From Oehlia diaphana (lineage: Eukaryota > Glomeromycota > Glomeromycetes > Glomerales > Glomeraceae), in the NCBI GenBank assembly GCA_003833135.1, contig QZLH01000339.1, positions 132,126 through 142,854 of the forward strand: a stretch of DNA of 10,729 nucleotides, in the 5' to 3' direction. The notes beneath the pieces were generated by a model that was not told where the DNA came from, searched no databases, and saw only the letters and a program-made list of their open reading frames with translations. A program made the position numbers and the translations under genes. Positions within the stretch are counted from its first letter, which is position 1, and each line of letters opens with the position of its first letter. Of this stretch, positions 8,292-10,729 are shown one piece after another.

Positions 8292-8395
8292 TATATAGAG
8301 TGGTATGTAGAGTATAGAGTGATAACTAGATTAATCTGTAGTATTCAGATTATATTAAGTGGGAGAAAGTTCAATTTGAAAAAAATATTCTGTCA
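8292..8395 (-). promoter_or_regulatory. TATA-like start region of the recombinase gene with a short direct repeat
   Basis: CTCTATATAATG puts the TATA-like box (8291-8299) in direct contact with the start codon. CACTCTATA occurs twice on the minus strand (8294-8302 and 8313-8321). A run of seven T lies further upstream at 8380-8386. The short intergenic space to the helicase stop at 8441 fits a compact same-strand gene array. Confidence 0.35.
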
Positions 8396-8440
8396 GGCAA
8401 AAAATAATAATTCCTTATACTCTGCGCCTCTCAGCACCTA

Positions 8441-10580
8441 CTATAGGTGGCCGTTCTCTTGGAGTATGTTGATACCTTTTTGCCACTCCTCATCATCGTA
8501 AACATATGCCCGGGGTTTTCCAATATCCTCATGGTTACAGAGATATATTTCTTTACTTATTAGTCTTTCCCTTCTAGACATGTAAAATATATCAATTACA
8601 TCCATACCATCTTCTTTTGCAAAATCGATGGCATCTGCGTCTGACATCATTCTGTCCTGATATTCATGAGATAGTTTGATATCTTTTTCTGTGATAGTCA
8701 CGAATACGTCTGGGTCTTCACCATGATCGATAGCCCATTTCCTGAGGTGCTGTTCTCATTGGGCCCTGTTCAGAAAAATGGCAGATGATACTTCATTACT
8801 AGATTTAATAGGCTTGAGTGACTTACTAGTCTCTGGTTCATCGATTACTAGTTCAGGTCTTTTAGAAGTCTCAGATGTACCAGATATTGAGGCGACTGGA
8901 GCACGTGTATCTTCTGACATATAGTCAAAAAGTGCCTGAGTCGAATCATCCTGTTTATTCGCTTTCTTATCTTTTTTAGTACTAGGTAAAGGGGTACTCA
9001 TTTTTGTCTGAGGCGGGATTATTTTTTGGGAAATAGTTTCTGGTACATTGAATATAGGTATGTCTGTGGCTTCATTTTCGGGTAAGTCAGGTGAGATATG
9101 TTAGAAAATTCTTCTATATCACCTAGGCCAGATTCATGGAGCTTAGCTACGATCTTGAAGTGGTAAAGTATATATTGCCATTCCCTTTTTCCGCCAACTG
9201 TCCACGCTTGTTTGCTCTCAATACCAATATCTGAAAATTTCTTCCTGGCAATGTTATTAGAAAATGGCTTTTCACCATTCTCTCCACACCATTCAAGATA
9301 CTTCTGATATAATAATGTACGACTTGGACTGGCTATTTTAACCTTATACCATGAAGAAATATAGTCAATTATAAATTGGATTGGATTAGGTAATTGGTCT
9401 CGCATTGTTTTTATCTTCATTTTAGTTACAGGAATTTCTTGTGGTTCAAAGTCTGAGAGGTCACGACTAAGAAGATATCTCATGACTACTCCTGGTACAT
9501 CGGGATGGTCAAGAACTTTTCCTAGTTGCTTAAAATATACTGTATTTCTTCTACATCATAAAGACACATCAAAACAGACTACACAAAAATCCCCTATATC
9601 TATTTTGAGCGGAGCATCCTGGTTGCTTGTAACCATAAATCCAGTAAAATCTCTAATTCGCTTTGTTTCAATACCCTTACGCTCTATAGACACCATTCCT
9701 TCCATTATAAGGGATTTAAGATGTCCGTTAAATTTATGCCATTCCCCACTAGACATTCCAGTCTCATTCATAACAATAAGTTTTCAAACTTGGATAGCAC
9801 TATTAAATCGCTCAAGAATTTTCTCCAAATCCGATGTAGCATAATGGAGATGTTCCCCTAGGACTTTGTCACCAATAAAGTCAGTGATAATATTTTTTCC
9901 ACACTGCTGTAGTGTAGACTTTAAGACTAAGATTGACCGAGGCTTTTTTTCTGGCTTCTGCACTAAATATGCCCACCAATTCTAAAGATATTCGTGAAGC
10001 TTCACATTTTCATTACTGATTATATTCTTCGTATGCCAGAGAATAGGATCCATAATTTCGGAATTAATTTCCACTGCTGGCTTAGCCAAAAATCCTATGA
10101 AAAGGTTAAAGAACTTTGTATTGGGAACTGGACTATTCAGCAGATACAGTAGAAAATTAATATTGTGGTAAAGGATTAGACCTTTGATAACTGCTTGAGA
10201 TATCAATGATTTTAACTTTATTGATTCGCCCCCATACTCAAGTATTTTGATTTTATAGTCATCAAGATCTAATTTTGGCGCCATATCAAAATAAAGTCCA
10301 CCATTCGTATCCTCTATTTTGAGCACCTATAATCTTGATGTTGTTTGAATACAGGCGACCGTTGCCTGAATTGCTTTATAAACTTCATTACAAGAAAATT
10401 TTTGCCTAGAAGCGCTCATATCAATTAAATCTCCCCATACGAAATGGTCATTTGGGTCAGAAATTCTGGATCAGTCTAGTTTTGTAGGACTTAGGAGCTT
10501 TTGTTCTCGATCCAAGGCAGTTTCACTAATAGTAAGCTTTTTCAAAGGTTTTCTACCCAGTAAAAAATTGAAAATCCGGA
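8441..10580 (-). pseudogene. SF3 primase-helicase (D5/DUF5906-like), C-terminal part, broken
   Basis: SF3 helicases unwind DNA during replication of viruses and plasmids, often fused to a primase. One frame runs from about 10596 to 9100, then a lost base shifts it to the frame ending at TAG 8443-8441. Order: FNLFIGF and WWAYLVQKP, the region before the ATPase; Walker A as STLQQCGKN (about 9890-9916, with Asn after Lys); Walker B LIVMNE; sensor-1 MVTSNQDAP; and CVVCFDVS, where the Arg finger is expected but Cys stands. A winged-helix-like part follows (YQKYLEWCGENGEKP, KKFSDIGI), then a polar Ser/Thr-rich tail and an acidic C-terminus. In-frame stops: 10473-10471, 10329-10327, 9984-9982, 9786-9784, 9558-9556 and 8758-8756. 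The primase domain, if present, is beyond the TGTACA block or outside the window. It is the first gene of the same-strand series and precedes the recombinase. Confidence 0.7.
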
Positions 10581-10729
10581 ATTTGTACAGAAAATATTAT
10601 TATACGAATTCTGTACAAATTCTGTACAATTAGTGAATGAAAATGTACTGAATATGTACCAAATTATGAAATATTCCGTACTTGTACAATTTCCGTATTA
10701 TACTAATTTTATACAGATTATGTACAGAT
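10581..10729. repeat. TGTACA-rich repeat block
   Basis: Five exact TGTACA palindromes start at 10584, 10612, 10623, 10683 and 10721, with near copies TGTACT (10644) and TGTACC (10655). ATTTGTACAGAA (10581-10592) and its exact reverse complement (10609-10620) form a 12-base inverted repeat with a 16-base spacer. TTCTGTACAA is repeated in tandem at an 11-base step (10609 and 10620). The helicase frame ends inside it at TAA 10599-10597. It may be the terminal repeat of an inserted transposon, an iteron-like replication site, or an AT-rich satellite. The window edge prevents a decision. Confidence 0.55.

Noticed and set aside
9482..9844. 120-codon plus-strand open frame
   Set aside because: It is antisense to the SF3 helicase ATPase motifs on the minus strand, which are clearly the real coding sense.
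789..10580. Alternative genetic code or programmed stop readthrough to explain the many internal stops
   Set aside because: All three stop codons interrupt frames, and all three also end them. Frameshifts and active-site losses accompany them, so decay is simpler.
1..10729. CRISPR arrays, tRNA or rRNA genes, bacterial ribosome binding sites
   Set aside because: No regularly spaced repeats, cloverleaf or rRNA-like stretches were seen, and the introns and gene families indicate a eukaryote.

Overview
The window reads as AT-rich nuclear DNA of a fungus. The best match, from memory of protein families, is a Rhizophagus-type arbuscular mycorrhizal fungus (Glomeromycotina). The reasons are F-box/LRR, SAM-domain and coiled-coil families that are greatly expanded in that genus, short GT-AG introns of 67 and 71 nt, and TATA-type starts. 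No database search was possible, so the organism call is an inference.

Layout: every recognisable gene from 789 to the right edge lies on the minus strand, and all of them are damaged copies. In transcription order (right to left) they are: a C-terminal SF3 primase-helicase (8441-10580, 5' end cut off by a TGTACA-rich repeat block and the window edge); a tyrosine-recombinase-like protein (7132-8291); a small coiled-coil protein (6604-7050); a retropepsin-like aspartic protease (6036-6524); an F-box/LRR protein (5073-5944); a SAM-domain fragment (about 4132-4345); a SAM plus PD-(D/E)XK-like protein with two introns (2457-3624); and a coiled-coil protein with an acidic, Tyr/Gly-rich tail (789-2299). 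The first 655 bases hold a weak plus-strand coding remnant. The stretches 3663-3973 and 4449-5072 show no convincing gene.

The most interesting unit is the right-hand part: a tyrosine recombinase and an SF3 helicase lying head-to-tail, followed by two small same-strand genes, one of them a protease. This combination looks like the core of a self-replicating integrated element (analogous in gene logic to satellite-phage, virophage-like or YR-transposon elements), here in decay. The F-box and SAM genes further left may be host families or cargo.

Decay has two signatures. Nonsense codons sit where C-to-T or G-to-A transitions would create them. Every frame change I could place inside a readable gene is of the minus-one type (a single lost base, modulo 3). 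Some minus-one events fall in homopolymers, so sequencing error must be excluded. Six gene starts share a TATA-like box directly upstream of ATG, preceded by a T-tract, in two or three cases followed by CGC.
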